From assembly GCA_021018815.1 (NCBI GenBank), contig JAITYX010000011.1, positions 6,710,501 through 6,774,500 of the forward strand: a stretch of DNA of 64,000 bases, read 5' to 3'. The stretch comes from Talinum fruticosum. Its lineage: Eukaryota; Streptophyta; Magnoliopsida; Caryophyllales; Talinaceae. Of this stretch, positions 10,938 through 23,214 are shown in pieces (within the stretch, counting starts at the first letter, position 1; every line of letters begins with the position of its first letter). Under the pieces are notes generated by a model. The model saw only the letters and a list, made by a program, of their open reading frames with translations, searched no databases and was not told the DNA's origin. The translations under genes were made by a program, and so were the position numbers.

Positions 10938-12233
10938 AGCTCGACCTATTCAAATGAATAAAGAACTTTTAGAATTTTGCAAAAAGGAAATTCAATCACT
11001 TTTAGATAAAAAATTAATAAGGCCCTCTAAGTCTCCTTGGAGCCGTGCAGCCTTTTATGTCAATAACCAAGCGAAAAAGGAAAGAGGAGTACCTCGCCTT
11101 GTTATTAATTATAAGCCATTGAATAAAGTTTTACAATGGATTAGATATCCTATTCCTAATAAAAGAGATTTACTTAATAGATTGTATGACGCAAGAATAT
11201 TTTCAAAATTTGATATGAAAAGTGGCTTTTGGCAAGTACAAATTGATGATCAAGATTGCTATAAAACAGCATTTACCGTCCCCTTTGGGCATTATGAATG
11301 GAATGTAATGCCTTTTGGACTAAAAACGCTCCTTCGAATTTCAACATATTATGAACGATATTTTCAATCCCTATACTCAATTTACAATAGTTTATATTGA
11401 TGATGTTTTGGTTTACTCAAATAATATTGAGCAACATTTTAAACATTTACAAACTTTTTCATATAATCAAGAAAAATGGTCTAGTCGTTTCGCGTCGAAA
11501 ATAAAATTATTCCAAACAAAAATAAGATTTTTAGGACATGACATTTATCAAGGAACTATTAAGCCAATTACTAGAGCCATTGAGTTTGCAGAAAAATTTC
11601 CAGATGAAATAAAAAATAAAACTCAATTGTAGAGATTTTTAGGATGTCTTAATTACGTGGCTGATTTCTTTCCAAAATTAAAACAAACTCGTCAACCTCT
11701 TTATAGGAGATTGCGTAAAAACCCTCCACAATGGTCGGATGAACATACTCAAATCGTCCGTCTTCTTAAGCAAAAGGTCAAGTCTTTACCATGTCTAGGT
11801 ATTCCTCATCCAAATGCACTCATGATAGTTGAAACAGACGCATCGGATTTAGGATATGGTGGTATACTAAAACAAAAGATTACTATGACCCAAAACAGAC
11901 CCAACTAGTTAGATATCATTCGAAATTTGGAATAAAACCCAACAAAATTATTCAACTCGTTAAAAAGGAAGTTTTATCAATCGTTTTGTGTGTTTCAAAA
12001 TTTTAGGATGATCTATTTAATAAAAATTCCTTCTTCGTATTGATTGCAAATCAGCAAAAGAAATCATTACTAAAGACGTTCAAAATCTTGTTTCCAAACA
12101 AATATTTGCACGTTGGCAAGAAATTTTATCTTGTTTTGATTTTGATATAGAGTTTATTAAAGGAGAAAATAATTCCCTACCAGATTTCTTAACAGGAGAA
12201 TTCCTCCAAGGATCTTCTAGCTCTCAAAATTAA
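10938..12233 (+). pseudogene. Pararetrovirus reverse transcriptase-RNase H, unit 3
   Basis: The only pararetroviral polymerase in the window. Visible RT signatures: RLVINYKPLN, FDMKSGFWQV (motif A aspartate), MPFGLK (start of motif B), and YIDDVLVYS with catalytic YIDD at 11,393-11,404. After the RT connection (FLGHDI, a second FLG), RNase H begins at VETDASDLGYGG near 11,830; its C-terminal part lies near 12,040-12,230, ending in TAA at 12,231. Frame breaks occur at about 10,930, 11,330 (within motif B), 11,630 and 11,905. It would copy pregenomic RNA primed by tRNA-Met; it cannot do so as written. Confidence 0.88.
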
Positions 12234-12621
12234 TATAGCTAGTGTCATCTTCAATTATTCATAATTACAAGCCCCCAAAGCATCATATTCATTAGTCGGA
12301 AAATTCAAAATTTAATGGTGGAACAAGACCAATATTCACACTTGCCTTAAGGATTAAGTCGATTCATCGACTCAACAGACAAAGTCGCTACGCGAAAAAG
12401 AACTAGGTTCTTTTTGTGAAGCCTTTTATCTTCCAAAAGTTGAAGCCTCTTCCGTTCAACGAAGTTCAAGATGAAGAAATTGAACTACTCAAGCGAGAAA
12501 TCAAGCTCCTCTAGAAGCACCGGTAGTTACTCCTCAAAGAAAGTACTAATTCATCGAATTCATTCAATCGGATTATGATCCTTTCGATGGGCGATGCGCC
12601 TGGGATTCTTATGATATTTAA
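12234..12621 (+). pseudogene. ORFX tail after RNase H, unit 3
   Basis: Short remnant resembling only the last third of ORFX of units 1 and 4: the block around 'ttcaaaatttaatggtgg', then the lysine-rich stretch, and the acidic C-terminus around YDPFDG, ending at TAA 12,619-12,621. The aromatic core of ORFX is absent. This makes the polymerase-bearing unit end with the same 3' coding tail as the RT-less units. Confidence 0.6.
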
Positions 12622-13735
12622 CCCATAATGGGTATTCAAAAAAAAAAATTTCTAAAGTTTTCTATGCAGTTTTCAAGATTTTGCTTCGGTAAAATTTTTT
12701 ATTTCACCTCTCAAAATGCCCCGGGAAGGAAGTGGACATTACTGTTCACGGCGGATATTCATAAATATGTCACTATTCATCCACATGGAAGACACTCATT
12801 AATGGACTCACTATTCATCCCACTACTCATCTCGTGAAGAAATGTGCAAATTCAAAGGTGATATGCAAATGTGATAAGGTCTGCTACTTTCCACGGCCAA
12901 ATAATTCAAGAAGTGGCAATCAAGAACTTGATAAGACATCACTCAAATTACCACGTGATGGATTTAAAAAGCTATGTCGGCAAACTATTTCAAGATTACT
13001 CGTTCAAGATAAGATGATTCATCAACCACTATTCATACTTTCAGTCCAATCAACACTGTTTCAATAATTCAACATTGTCGGAAGATATTATCAAGATAAT
13101 TCCATTCCAACCAACAATCCTCATCGTCCAAGTGTTACTTTGTTATTCAACATTATACTCATAGTTACTCCTTAGCTTAATAGAGGGCATCGCAAAAAAT
13201 CCTTTGTTATTCAACATTATACTCTATATATAGTTACTCCTTAGCTTAATAAAGGGCATCGCAAAAATCACTTACAATTTGCCTTCAACACTTGTAATCA
13301 CTTCTCACTACAATCCCCACTACTTTTCTCCAATCTCTCTCCCGAGAGCTTTTATCCAATCCTTGTACAAGTTTTATTTCATTAATCAAAGTAAGTTTTG
13401 ATTCATCGTCTTCTTCATTTCAATTACTCTTTATTTAATTGTTTTCAATTGCTCGTTTTCATCTTCTGTTTTGTAAAATCAATTTGTTAAATTAATTTGT
13501 CACCCTACTTCCCCATTATTCAACCACACCTAGTACCCGAGTTTCATCCCCGAGCTCTAGATCGATCCTGTTCCCCATTGGTATCGGAGCCAAGTCTGTC
13601 TATTTAGTCGGTTGTTACGCCGTAGCTAGCGTTGGTCAACCCCATGTTATCCGTTGGTCGGCCGTGTGAGGTGGTCCCGGTAAGGGTGGTCCCGTAGTAT
13701 GTGCTTAATCGCCTACTAGATATTCAAAAGCTCAG
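12622..13735 (+). promoter_or_regulatory. Pararetrovirus intergenic region, promoter and leader, unit 3/4 junction
   Basis: Begins with CCCATAATGGG just after the stop. The hairpin sequence near 12,688 is decayed. A 60-65 bp direct repeat (13,138-13,199 and 13,202-13,267) covers the TATA region; only the second copy has TATATATA (13,225-13,232) and AATAAA. The leader follows without the inverted movement-protein insert. The primer site is at 13,579-13,591 (TGGTATCGGAGCC) and the polyprotein ATG at 13,736. Confidence 0.68.
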
Positions 13736-13972
13736 ATGGCCTCTAGGCTACGAGATCTTCTAAGTTTAGGTAGTAGTAAGAGTACTAATGTGGTCGATAG
13801 TGGAGAAGTTAGTCTGTTAAGTTGATTTCTCAAATTGGTCAATTCCAAAACAAAAGGTAGAAACTATCTATCAAATAGGCAAGTTTGATTTCAACACTAC
13901 TTTTTCAATAAAAGATCATGAAGAAACCTTCATTTTAGATGAAAAGTTACAAACTATCAAGTTATTATCAAA
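13736..13972 (+). pseudogene. Movement-protein 5' part, interrupted by a copia element
   Basis: The ATG at 13,736 starts the conserved MASRLRDLLSLGSSKS segment, and movement-protein sequence runs to 13,972. There the copia element is inserted after TCAAA. The reading resumes at 24,748 on the far side, following a second TCAAA. The frame is already broken near 13,820. Confidence 0.85.
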
Positions 13973-15504
13973 TGAAGGTTTGCTCGGGGAGAGTCCGAGT
14001 CACCCTAGAGGGGGTGAATAGGGTGATAGAAAATTCTTTTAGAAACTTCGCACTTTTGTGCGTAAAAGATGCAAAGACAGATTCCGAGTCTAAAGACAGA
14101 GTCGAAAAGGTTGGACTCGTAAATCGGTGAATCGAAAAAGCAAGAGCACTAAGGCCGTCTCGAGCCTAGAATGAACTCGTAAAGAGAACACGAGAGATTT
14201 TACGTGGAAACCCTCATGGGGCAGAAAACCACGGCCCGTGTCAATCCAGGACACGAAGTCAAATCCACTATTTTGAGTCCACAAAATACCGTGAACTTGA
14301 TCGAACCCGAGTTGCTCCCTTAGACAACTCTATACAAGTTTTCCTAGACTCGAAATTCCCTTATCTCGATCTAGTACTTCCTAGCCGAGATAACCCTTAC
14401 AGCTAGGGACAACTAAGCCGAGTTAACCCTTACAGCTTAGTCAAGGGACCTTACAAAGAATGTAAGAAGTGTTTGTAACGAAGTACAAGACCTTACAACT
14501 CGTAAAGTAATGAATTACAGAGTGGGAGTTGTAAGTTGAAGATTGAGAGTAAATACAATGACTTCTATCAAGTAAGTGTATAGACAATATGTTCGGCAAC
14601 CTTCAAGTCTTGTGAAGTGGCTTCCATTTATAGATAACCCAGCAGAGTAGCCGTTATCCTCATCTCGCCGACCGAGAGTCCTCTCGTGACCGTTGTGAAA
14701 GGCTTTCCGAGTCACTCGTAAAGTATCCGTTGAAATATGGACGTTGGACAACGGTTTAACTCTCTTGGAAGTCCCAAAACCATCGGTTGTGTCTTGAAAA
14801 ATGTGGTGAAAACCACCGTTAGGCTTGGCGTTCCAGCTTTTCCGGATATGGAAGCGCATGACTTCGACACAATCTTCCGGGACTAGAGCAGGGAAGGTGA
14901 AAAGCCATATCTCGCTGGTGATTTGACGTTCGAGCTTCGGCTACTTTTGTAGTTTGAAAAGATATCCTCGATTGAATAACCTACAAAAGTAAAACACCTT
15001 CGGTTCTCAAAGTATAAAATACTTTGGTCCAAGGTTAGACACGGATAATAAAATAATTATGAAAATTACGTAATTGATTATCCGAGTCGAAGAGAAATGG
15101 AATTTTCCGAGTCTAATATCCATGATACTCGGAATTCCATATGACTTAGTCTTAGGTAAAGAATCAAGTTCCATAACGAATATCGAGTGGGAAATACTTG
15201 ATGTAGACTAAGCACGAAAAGAACTACAAATGCCGACTTTGCAAACAATAGAGTAGATAATCACAAGTCGGATTCTGAGTGAGAGTGGACTCGAATAAAG
15301 AACAAGTTTTCCGAGTCGCTAACCGAAAAGCGATTAAAGAGATAAGTGAAGGCCAAATCGCATAGAAAAGATACTATTTCACTCAAGTAAGTTTCTAAGA
15401 CACGGAGAATGCCTTGGAATCAAAACACTATATGAATGACATCGTTATACCCGATTCCTTTTGCATGACTCGTAAAGATATAGAGCAAGTGTCTCGAGTC
15501 TTCA
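13973..15504 (-). repeat. 3' LTR of the SIRE-like copia element
   Basis: Left copy of the LTR (1,532 bp). It aligns end to end with 23,215-24,742. Most differences fall at CAG/CTG-type words: CAG at 14,222 against CGAG at 23,460; CAG at 14,889 against CGAG at 24,127; CGG at 15,403 against CAG at 24,641. Confidence 0.92.
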
Positions 15505-15518
15505 ATCTCCCCTTTTTG
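15505..15518 (-). other. Polypurine tract of the copia element
   Basis: The minus strand reads an A/G run (AAAAAGGGGAGAT) immediately upstream of the 3' LTR start TGAAGACTC, the expected place for the plus-strand primer of an LTR retrotransposon. Confidence 0.75.
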
Positions 15519-15782
15519 ATGAAAGGCATTCCATACTTACACGTAAACTTTGTTAGAGGGAAATAGGTTGATTCTCGAGTAGTTTGATAAAAAGTAAGAC
15601 ATATTGAACAGAGCAATATACAATATATCGTAGCAAAATAAAGTAAGCTTTGAACTCATTAACTCGTAAAAGAAAGAACTCATAAATTAATAAAGAAATG
15701 CTTTAATTCATTAAAAATATCAAGGGAATAAACTCCCCTAAACAAGACAACCAGTTTCGACTACATTTCTCCCCCTTGCCTT

Positions 15783-17515
15783 TCAAAGAAAACAAGTAAT
15801 AAAAAGAAGGGAGAAAAGTACACGTAATACACATAAGTTGTCCGGACAAAAAGAAAATTTTGAAACGAAATTCGGAGACACCGAGGAATCGTGACTCGAG
15901 TGCATGGCTCCAACTAGGAAGGAGGGGATTTCGAGTGGAGGCGGAGGTGCGCCGGCGCCGATAAGATCTTGACGATGTGCTTGAGCGCGGCGAAGGGAGA
16001 ACCGGAACAACTCGCAGGGGCTCGGCTCCGAGTGGCCGACCCGGAGAAAGTGGATCGAGGGTTCTTCCCTTGGGACCTCAAGGGCCGGAGGGGCTCGCTC
16101 CGGCCGACTCGCCGGAGGAGCGAGATCTTCCGACCCACTCGGATCGCCGTCCGAGCCGAGTACAAGCAATTTGAGCTTGGGGAGCAGGCTGTCCTTCGCA
16201 GCTGCCACGGCCTCTTCTTCCCTTTGCCCGGAAGGAGCCGCCTCAACCGCAGGTTCCTCGGCGTCCTCCGCCGCATCTCGTAGCTTTTCCTCTCGCTTCC
16301 TCGGCTTCCTCGCTCTCCGAGGAGGTCGGCCCGGGCTCGAAGACGCCTTAGATGGGTCCGAGTCATCGTGGTCCCGAGCGGCCTTGGACCGTCTCTCTCC
16401 GAGGAGCTCAGCCAGTTCCTTCCGCTCCTTAACCAGCTCTCTCATCTCAAGAACGAGAGACTCGCTGCTCTCGGATTTGGGACTCGACCGGTCTTTTGGT
16501 TGATGGTCGACCACGAAGCACGTACTTGAAACCCCGAGCATGTCTCCGAAATCGGAGGACACAGAGGTGATCTTGTCCATGAAGACAGGAGACAAGAGGG
16601 CAGAGAGAGTTTTGGAAGCACCTGGAGGTGGAGGCACCACCAGTGAAGAGGGAAGAGGGAGAGGGGTTGATTTCCGAGTCCGAGGTGGAGAAGGAGGCCT
16701 CGGCTGCGAGTTGTGAACCCGCACACCGTGGTTAGTTTCCCGGTATCCGTACCCCGGAGTTCCTTCTTGCCGACCACAATGGCCGCCTCGCACACCGCGT
16801 TAGGGTCGAGGGAAGAGGAACTTGGAATTGTTTGAAGACAAGGGTGAGAAGAGCACCGAAAGGAAGGGAGGTGTTCTTCTTGGTTTGAAGTTGAGCCGGC
16901 ACAGCGGCCATTTGCTCAATGATGGAGGGGAAGAGGTCGACTTCGTATCCCTCCGGGATATCGAAGAGGGCTTTGAGGTGCTTGGAGTTGGGGTTCTCCT
17001 TGCTAGAATGCTCGTGAGAAGAAGGTTCTCATCGGCAGAAACACGAAGCCCGGCTTCGACTTCAACCGAGTCACGTAAAAGTTCTTTCGGACCCGGGGAA
17101 TTCTTTAGCATACTTTTCAAAGAAGTCGTCGGCGACTTCAGTGAAGGGGATAGGGTTGCTGTTCAAGAAGAGAGAAGAGACTTTGAACAGGACGGTGAAG
17201 GAGAGAGGTGTTGATACTGAACAAGTAATGTTCGAACCCTAGAGGTTAGAACATTTTCAGAGTGGGAGAGATGAGTATAAAACTCAAAACGAGTTCGGGA
17301 TAGATGAACTCGCTGAAACACAAGAAATGGTAGACTCCGGTGGTTTGAATGTTAGACAACCAGGAGAATTTGGTTGTTGGGAAGAACTTGTCGTCCAGCA
17401 GCAAGATGCTAGGTGACAATGGGTTTTGAAGGGGTTGAGCTTTCGGCTTGTTGGTGCGAGGCTTTTTGGAGGATGAAGAAACCCGAAAGTCGGGGTGGTT
17501 TCCTCTTTTAGGCAT
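15783..17515 (-). pseudogene. Extra ORF (third ORF) of the copia element
   Basis: Same sense as pol, between RNase H and the 3' LTR, where Sireviruses carry an env-like or additional ORF. It starts MPKRGNHPDFRVSSSSKKPR at 17,515. The next recognisable block (WLSNIQTTGVYHFL, then GYEVDLFPSIIEQMAAVPAQ in another frame near 16,900-17,000) resembles the N-terminal domain of uncharacterised plant transposon proteins. The C-terminal 336-codon stretch (15,783-16,793) is rich in Pro, Ser, Arg and Glu, with a likely coiled coil (LVKERKELAELLGERRSKAA). There is no clear signal peptide or envelope-type membrane segment. Frameshifts lie near 17,250 and 16,800. It is G+C-richer than the rest of the window. 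Function unknown. Confidence 0.6.
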
Positions 17516-18184
17516 TGTGAGAGATGAAAAGATGAAACTTGTCGAAAGAGAAAGAGAAAGAGATGTAGAAGAGAAGAAAACGAAAATGGTAGAAGAAAAT
17601 GAGAAGAGAGCAATTGAAAACTTACGAGAGAGAGAGCTTCTTCACGTAGAAATGGTACACTTGCGGACGATCAAGGGTCACTCGTTCACGTAGAAAACTT
17701 CCGCAAGAGGGTTTTCGTTTGAGAGGGAAGGAGTTTTAGAATACCGAGAGGAAGATAGATAAACGTTATATATAATGAGTACGCGCGCCCGTTCACTATC
17801 CGTTAAGTAATTCCGTTCCGTCTTACCCGTCCATCGATCATTAATGCCCGTGTGACAGTTCTTCTTCAACGGTTGAGATATCGGTGGTTTGAAATCTGCG
17901 GTTAAGATCCGATCGCAGCGCTCGAGAGAGAGAGAGAGAAAGAGACTTTGAAATTATAATCCGAAACTCTCCACTGTTCTAGAGATAGCTTCGTAAAATT
18001 TGATGTCCAATTTTCTCTACATCCGAGTTTGACTCGTAAAAGTTTCGAGTGACTCGAAACACGTAAATAACTATCAGCCCAAGTATCACATGATCAATCG
18101 AACCAATGGTTATTGACAACTAAAGCACATAGCACGTAAAAATTCAAGAATCATAAAGCGAAACTAAGCATTTAACATACCAAG
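17516..18184. other. Spacer between the third ORF and pol of the copia element
   Basis: Internal element sequence with no coding signal I can support. It includes a GA-rich microsatellite near 17,924-17,945 and purine-rich runs at 17,520-17,640. It could hold a promoter for the downstream ORF, but nothing in the sequence proves it. Confidence 0.5.
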
Positions 18185-21100
18185 CTCATTCCGAATAAAA
18201 TGTAATTGATCTTCACCAAGTGGCTTAGTAAAGATATCAGCTAATTGAAGATTAGTCGGAATGAATTCAAGTGTAATGTCACCCTTTTCGAGTGATCGCG
18301 TAAGAAGTGATACCCGACTTCAATATGCTTTGTTTTTGAGTGCTCGGACAGGATTCTTAGTGATACCGATTGCGCTTTGATTGTCACACTTGATTGGGAC
18401 AGAGTTGAGAGATAGTCCAAGATCCTTCAAGTGTTGTTTTATCCAGAGAATCCGAGCGCAACAAGCTCCAGCGGCAATATATTCAGCTTTCGCAGTTGAT
18501 AGAGCTACCGAGTTTTGCTTCTTTGAGTACCGGGATATTAGGGATTGACCTGAAACCGGCAAGCTCCGGATGTGCTCTTTCGATCAACTTTGTATCCTGC
18601 GTAGTCCGCGTCTCGAGTACCCGAGTCGACTCGGCTCCGAGTCTCCGGAGTACCACAGTCCTAGATTCCGAGTGCTCGCAAGATATCCGAATATTCTCTT
18701 CACCGCAGATGAGATGTGATTCTTTTGGATTAGCTTGAAATCGTGCACATAAGCAAACACCGAACATTGTATCCGGTCCGCTTGAAGTAAGATATAGCAG
18801 TGATCCAATCATACCTCGATAGAGTTTCGATCTACTCGCTTTACCTATCTCATCCGAGTCGAGCTTTATACTCGCTCGCTCATAGGAGTAGATGCGTGCT
18901 TTGCATCTTGAAGCTTATATTTCTTCAGCAGTTCCTTGGTGTACTTTGATTGATGGACAAAGATTTCATTTTTGTCTTGTTTGATTTGCAGCCCAAGGAA
19001 GAAGTTGAGTTCTCCCATCATGCTCATTTGGAACTCTTGACTCATCAACTCGGAAAATTCTCAGCACGTAAATTCATTAGTAGCACCGAAAATAATATCA
19101 TCAACATATATTTGAACAATGAGGAAATCTTTCCCTTTGGTCTTTATGAATAGAGTCTTGTCGATCCGACCTCTTTTGAAATCATTTTGAACCGAGAAGT
19201 CGCTCAGTCTTTCATACCAAGCTCTAGGGGCTTGCTTAAGACCATAGAGAGCCTTTTGGAGTTTGAAAACATGATTTGGAAATTCCGAGTTTTCAAAGCC
19301 AGGAGGTCGCTCGACATAAACTTCTTCTTCAATAAAACCATTGAGAAAGGCACACTTAACATCCATTTGATATAATTTAATATGCATGCAGGATGCAAAT
19401 GCCAACAAGTATTCTAATGGCTTCAATTCTAGCTACTGGTGCAAAGGTTTCCCCACAATCAATTCCTTCTTCTTGATTGTAACCTTGAGCTACAAGTCTA
19501 GCCTTATTTCGACTACTATTCCACCCTCATCCAGCTTTGTTTTTGAAAACCCATTTGGTTCCTATAACTCGGGTGGTCGAAGGTCGGTTGGTCGAGTCCG
19601 GACTTGGTTTCTCTCGAATTGATTCAGCTCTTCTTGCATGGCCTCTACCCATTCGGGTTCATTAAGGGCTTCTAGTGCATTTTTGGGTTCGATTAGAGAA
19701 ATGAATGCAGTGAATGCACATAGATTATGAAGAGAAGAACGAGTTCTTACCCCACTGTTGATATCGAAATAATGTTTTCTTGGGGATGACTAGAAGTAAA
19801 TTTGAATGCTTTACCAGTCCTTTGATTCACCAAGTTTGTGGGTTGAATTGCTTGATCTTCGAGGCTTGTTCCGAGTGATCCTCTTCATTGACTTGCTCAT
19901 TCGGAGCGACCTCTTGAGTTGTCTCATTCTCGAGCTTCCTCGTTCGAGTGGTCTCCTTCGAGTCTTTATAGACTCATCTTCGTCGTCATCCTTTCGAGCT
20001 TCGGTTCCGAGTATGAAGATTCACTTGGTTTTCCCTGTTCAAGCTCATCAAACACTACGTGGATACTTTCTTCCACTTTGTTAGTTCTCTTGTTGAATAT
20101 ACGGTAAGCTTTGCTATGAGAAGAGTAACCTAGAAAGATTCCTTCGTCTCGACCGAGCATCAAACTTGGTCGATGATCCTTACCGTTGTTGTGGACAAAG
20201 CACTTACACCCGAAAGATCCGAAATAGGAAATATTTGGCTTCCTCCCTTTGTAGAGCTCATAAGGTGTTTTCTTCGGAATGGGTCCGATGAGGCATCGAT
20301 TGAGAGTGTAGTTGGTCGTGTTTATCGCCTCGCCTGTAAATAGTAAGGCGAGTTGTGTTCAATCATCATTGTCCTTGCTATTTCTTCAAGGGTTCTCGTT
20401 CTTTCTCTCAACTACTCCATTCCGTTGAGGAGTTCGGGTGCCGAGAAGTTGTGAGAAATTCCATTCTTGTCACAAAACTCGAGAATTCCGAGTAGTCGAA
20501 CTCCCTTCCATGGTCGGTTCGAATCTTTTGAATCTGAGTCCGAGACTCAACTTGAATCTTTCTACGGAGCTTGCTGAACTCCTTGAAGGCTTCATTTTTA
20601 TGCTTGAGAAAACACACCCGTGTAAATCTTGAAAAATCATCAATAATGACAAGTATGTAAGATTTACCTCCGAGACTCTTCACGAGGATTTCACCACATA
20701 AGTCCATATGCAGTAATTCAAGTACGTTGGATGTGGAAACTGTCTTCGAGAGATTTGAATGAAGATCCGACTTGTTTCCCTCTGGTGCATGCTTCACATA
20801 CTTTATCCTTCTCAAAAGCACGCTTAGGTAATCCTCTAACCGGACTCAAGAGATGCAAGCTTTTTGATAGTATGCATGCTAATATGACCAAATGTACGAT
20901 GCCAAATCCAAGAATCATCTTGAAGATATGCTTTTAAACAGGATAAGTTCCGACTTGGGTCGAAAGAGGGATGATGTAGGTATTACCCGATCTCTTACCC
21001 GAGAGCTTTACCTCTTTGGTGGTTTCATCCGTGATGTAGCACTTGGATTGAGTGAATTTTACCTCTTGACCTTTGTCACAAAGCTAGGAGATGCTAAGTA

Positions 21101-21310
21101 AGTTGTACTTAAGTCCTTTGACAAGGTAGACTGGGCTCACCGGATTGTTTCCATTACCAATCTTCCCAATGCCCACTATCTTGCCCTTGCTTGTCATCAC
21201 CAAAGGTCACCTTTCCTCCTTTATATGACTCCAGCTTAGAAAAGAGTTCTTGGTCACTCGACATATGTCGAGAACAACCGCTGTCCAGTACCGGTGTCCT
21301 TTTGATCTTT
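18185..21310 (-). pseudogene. copia pol: protease, integrase, RT, RNase H
   Basis: Reading the minus strand downward. The protease has VLDSGCSRHMSSDQELF (about 21,285-21,225). The pre-integrase/zinc region has conserved histidines and CEACTRGKQ (about 20,790). The integrase core has LLHMDLCGE and TDHGREFD, and its C-terminal part has GRDEGIFLGYSSHSKAYR (20,160). RT has the QMDVKCAFLNG aspartate, LYGLKQAPRAWYE, and YVDD at 19,097-19,108. RNase H has KKQNSVALSTAKAEYIAA (about 18,500). The RT/RNase H junction at 18,610 reads TACTCGAGACGCGGAC where a YSDAD motif would need TACTCGGAC, a one-base insertion at CGG. Several other breaks make it non-coding as written. Confidence 0.9.
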
Positions 21311-21879
21311 TCCGAGTGACTCCGCAAAACAGAGAAAATCTAACCCTTCTCACTTCCTCTAACGAACCCAAGTAACATTCCTTACCGTGGTCCTTTTCTC
21401 GAGGAAGAAGGTGCTTCGGAACCCGATTTGAATGACTTTGGTTTTAGTCCGATTCTCGAGTCTCCTTCTTTCGTAGGACCGAGTCCGTGTCTCTTTCCTT
21501 TTAAAAACCTTTCCTTTTGAAACGAGAGGAAAATGGTTTCTTTTTGTAAATAGGTCCGGGTTTAGTCCTCCTTTCATTTTTGTGAATGGGACCATGCTCA
21601 GCCTTTTGAACTTAACAGCTTCGGAATCCTTTTGAACAATTCCGAGTAAGAATTAGATTCTTCCTCTTTGTTGAAACCAAGACCTTCTTTTCGAAATGAG
21701 ACACATTGTGATCCTAAGAGCATATCAAGGTTCTTCCGTCCTTGAGAAAACTTCAAAACCGGATCTTGAGACTCAATGAGCTTCGTTTCGCTTGCTCATT
21801 TTCTTTCTCGAGTAACTCGGACTCGGCCTCATTAGTTTGAGCACTTGTCTTGAGTTCTCTCGAGTGTGAGTCTCGGCTT

Positions 21880-23149
21880 TTCCAATTCATTTTTTAAAGA
21901 AGTGCTCTCGGAATTGATTGACTCAAGTTGTTCCTTGAAATGAGAAGAATCGAATTGGACTTTTCTTCCAAAGTAAAGATGTACTTAGCTAAATCAACTT
22001 TGGAAAATTTGAGGAAGTAATTTATTACCTCTTGAGGATCGGTTTCCTCATTATCCGAGTCCGTAGTCCGAGTCCGACTCTTTTTCGGCTTCGAGTCGGT
22101 GGTTGCCATTAGACACTTTGAGTCATCCGAGTCTTCGTCGTCTTCGGATGAGTCCTCGTCACTCCATGTTGCCATCATGGCCTTTTTCTTCTTCCCTGTC
22201 CCTTCTTCGTTTTGGACAGTCCTTGACTATGTGGTCTTTGCCGCCACATTCGAAACATCCAGAATTCTTAGACAAAGATAACTTTGAGGGTGAAGAAAAC
22301 TTACCTTTTCTGTCTCTCTTGTCCTTTTGTAGAATTCTTCTTTTGGTCTTTTGTCCCATCTTTTGTGCTTCATCATTCTCTTGAAGCCTCTTGCAATGAG
22401 TGCCATGGGATCATCTTCCGAGTCGAAGAGCTTGGACTTGCTTCTTTGGATTCCGAGGCTTTAAGCGCGATGTTCCTTTTGGAAGTACCCTCGGCATCTT
22501 CTTCTTCCGGATGTATCTCATGAGTCGAAGCTTTCCAATGAGCTCGTCCGGCTTCAAGAGTGAGAGGTTCCGAGCCTCTTCTATGGCAGTTACCTTAGGA
22601 CCCCATCGTTTCTTGGGTAGGCTTCGAGAATTTTCCGAGCACATTTCTTCATGGGAGATTTTCTTTCCCGGAGATTTGAGATTGTTGGTGATCTCAGTGA
22701 AGCGTATGAACATCCGAGTAATGTTCTCTTCGGCTCCATTTTGAAAAGCTCATATTTGTGAAGATACTCGGCTGATCTTCGCTTGTCTCACCCGACTTGT
22801 ACCTTCGTAGGTGTTGACCGAGTGTCCCACACCTCTTTAGCGAGTCACGAGCAGAGACTCGATTATATTCTTCCGAGCTTATGGCGCACATGAGGATGTT
22901 CATGGCTTTGAAGTTCTTTCGAACTTCTCCGCCTCGTCGGCGTGAACTCAGCCTTTGTTTTTGGAAGGATTCTGAATTCATCTCGTCTTCGTTGGAATGT
23001 AGTTTCCTTGTTGTATGATTTCCCATACTTCTTCATCGTTATCCATGAGGAAACATTCCATAAGCTTCTTCCGAGTGACCAAAACTTGAACCTTTGAATT
23101 TTGGTGGCCTGTTGGAAGATCTACCTTCGTCGAACTCTCCGGTGTTCTC
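21880..23149 (-). pseudogene. copia gag
   Basis: Gag starts near 23,149 on the minus strand, with NRPPKFKG close to the N-terminus (typical of copia gag). The middle contains RFTEITNNLKSPGKK and KVTAIEEARNL, the standard nucleocapsid-precursor region. The zinc knuckle is at 22,216-22,257 (CFECGGKDHIVKDC). An acidic Ser/Asp-rich tail (DEDSSEDDEDSDDSKCLMAT) follows at about 22,110-22,170. At least four frame changes. It would package element RNA. Confidence 0.85.
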
Positions 23150-23201
23150 GAGCCATCCGATCTTTAAACCTTTGGACTGTTAGATCCTTTCCGAAAGGCT
23201 A

Positions 23202-23213
23202 GGCTCGATACCA
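23202..23213 (-). other. Primer binding site of the copia element
   Basis: Minus-strand TGGTATCGAGCC next to the 5' LTR. The standard initiator tRNA-Met complement is TGGTATCAGAGCC, so this copy reads CG where CAG is expected. Confidence 0.8.
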
Positions 23214-23214
23214 A

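Noticed and set aside
15969..17214. Several + strand open frames of 65-130 codons
   Set aside because: They are antisense shadows of the G+C-rich third ORF of the minus-strand copia element; no family resemblance.
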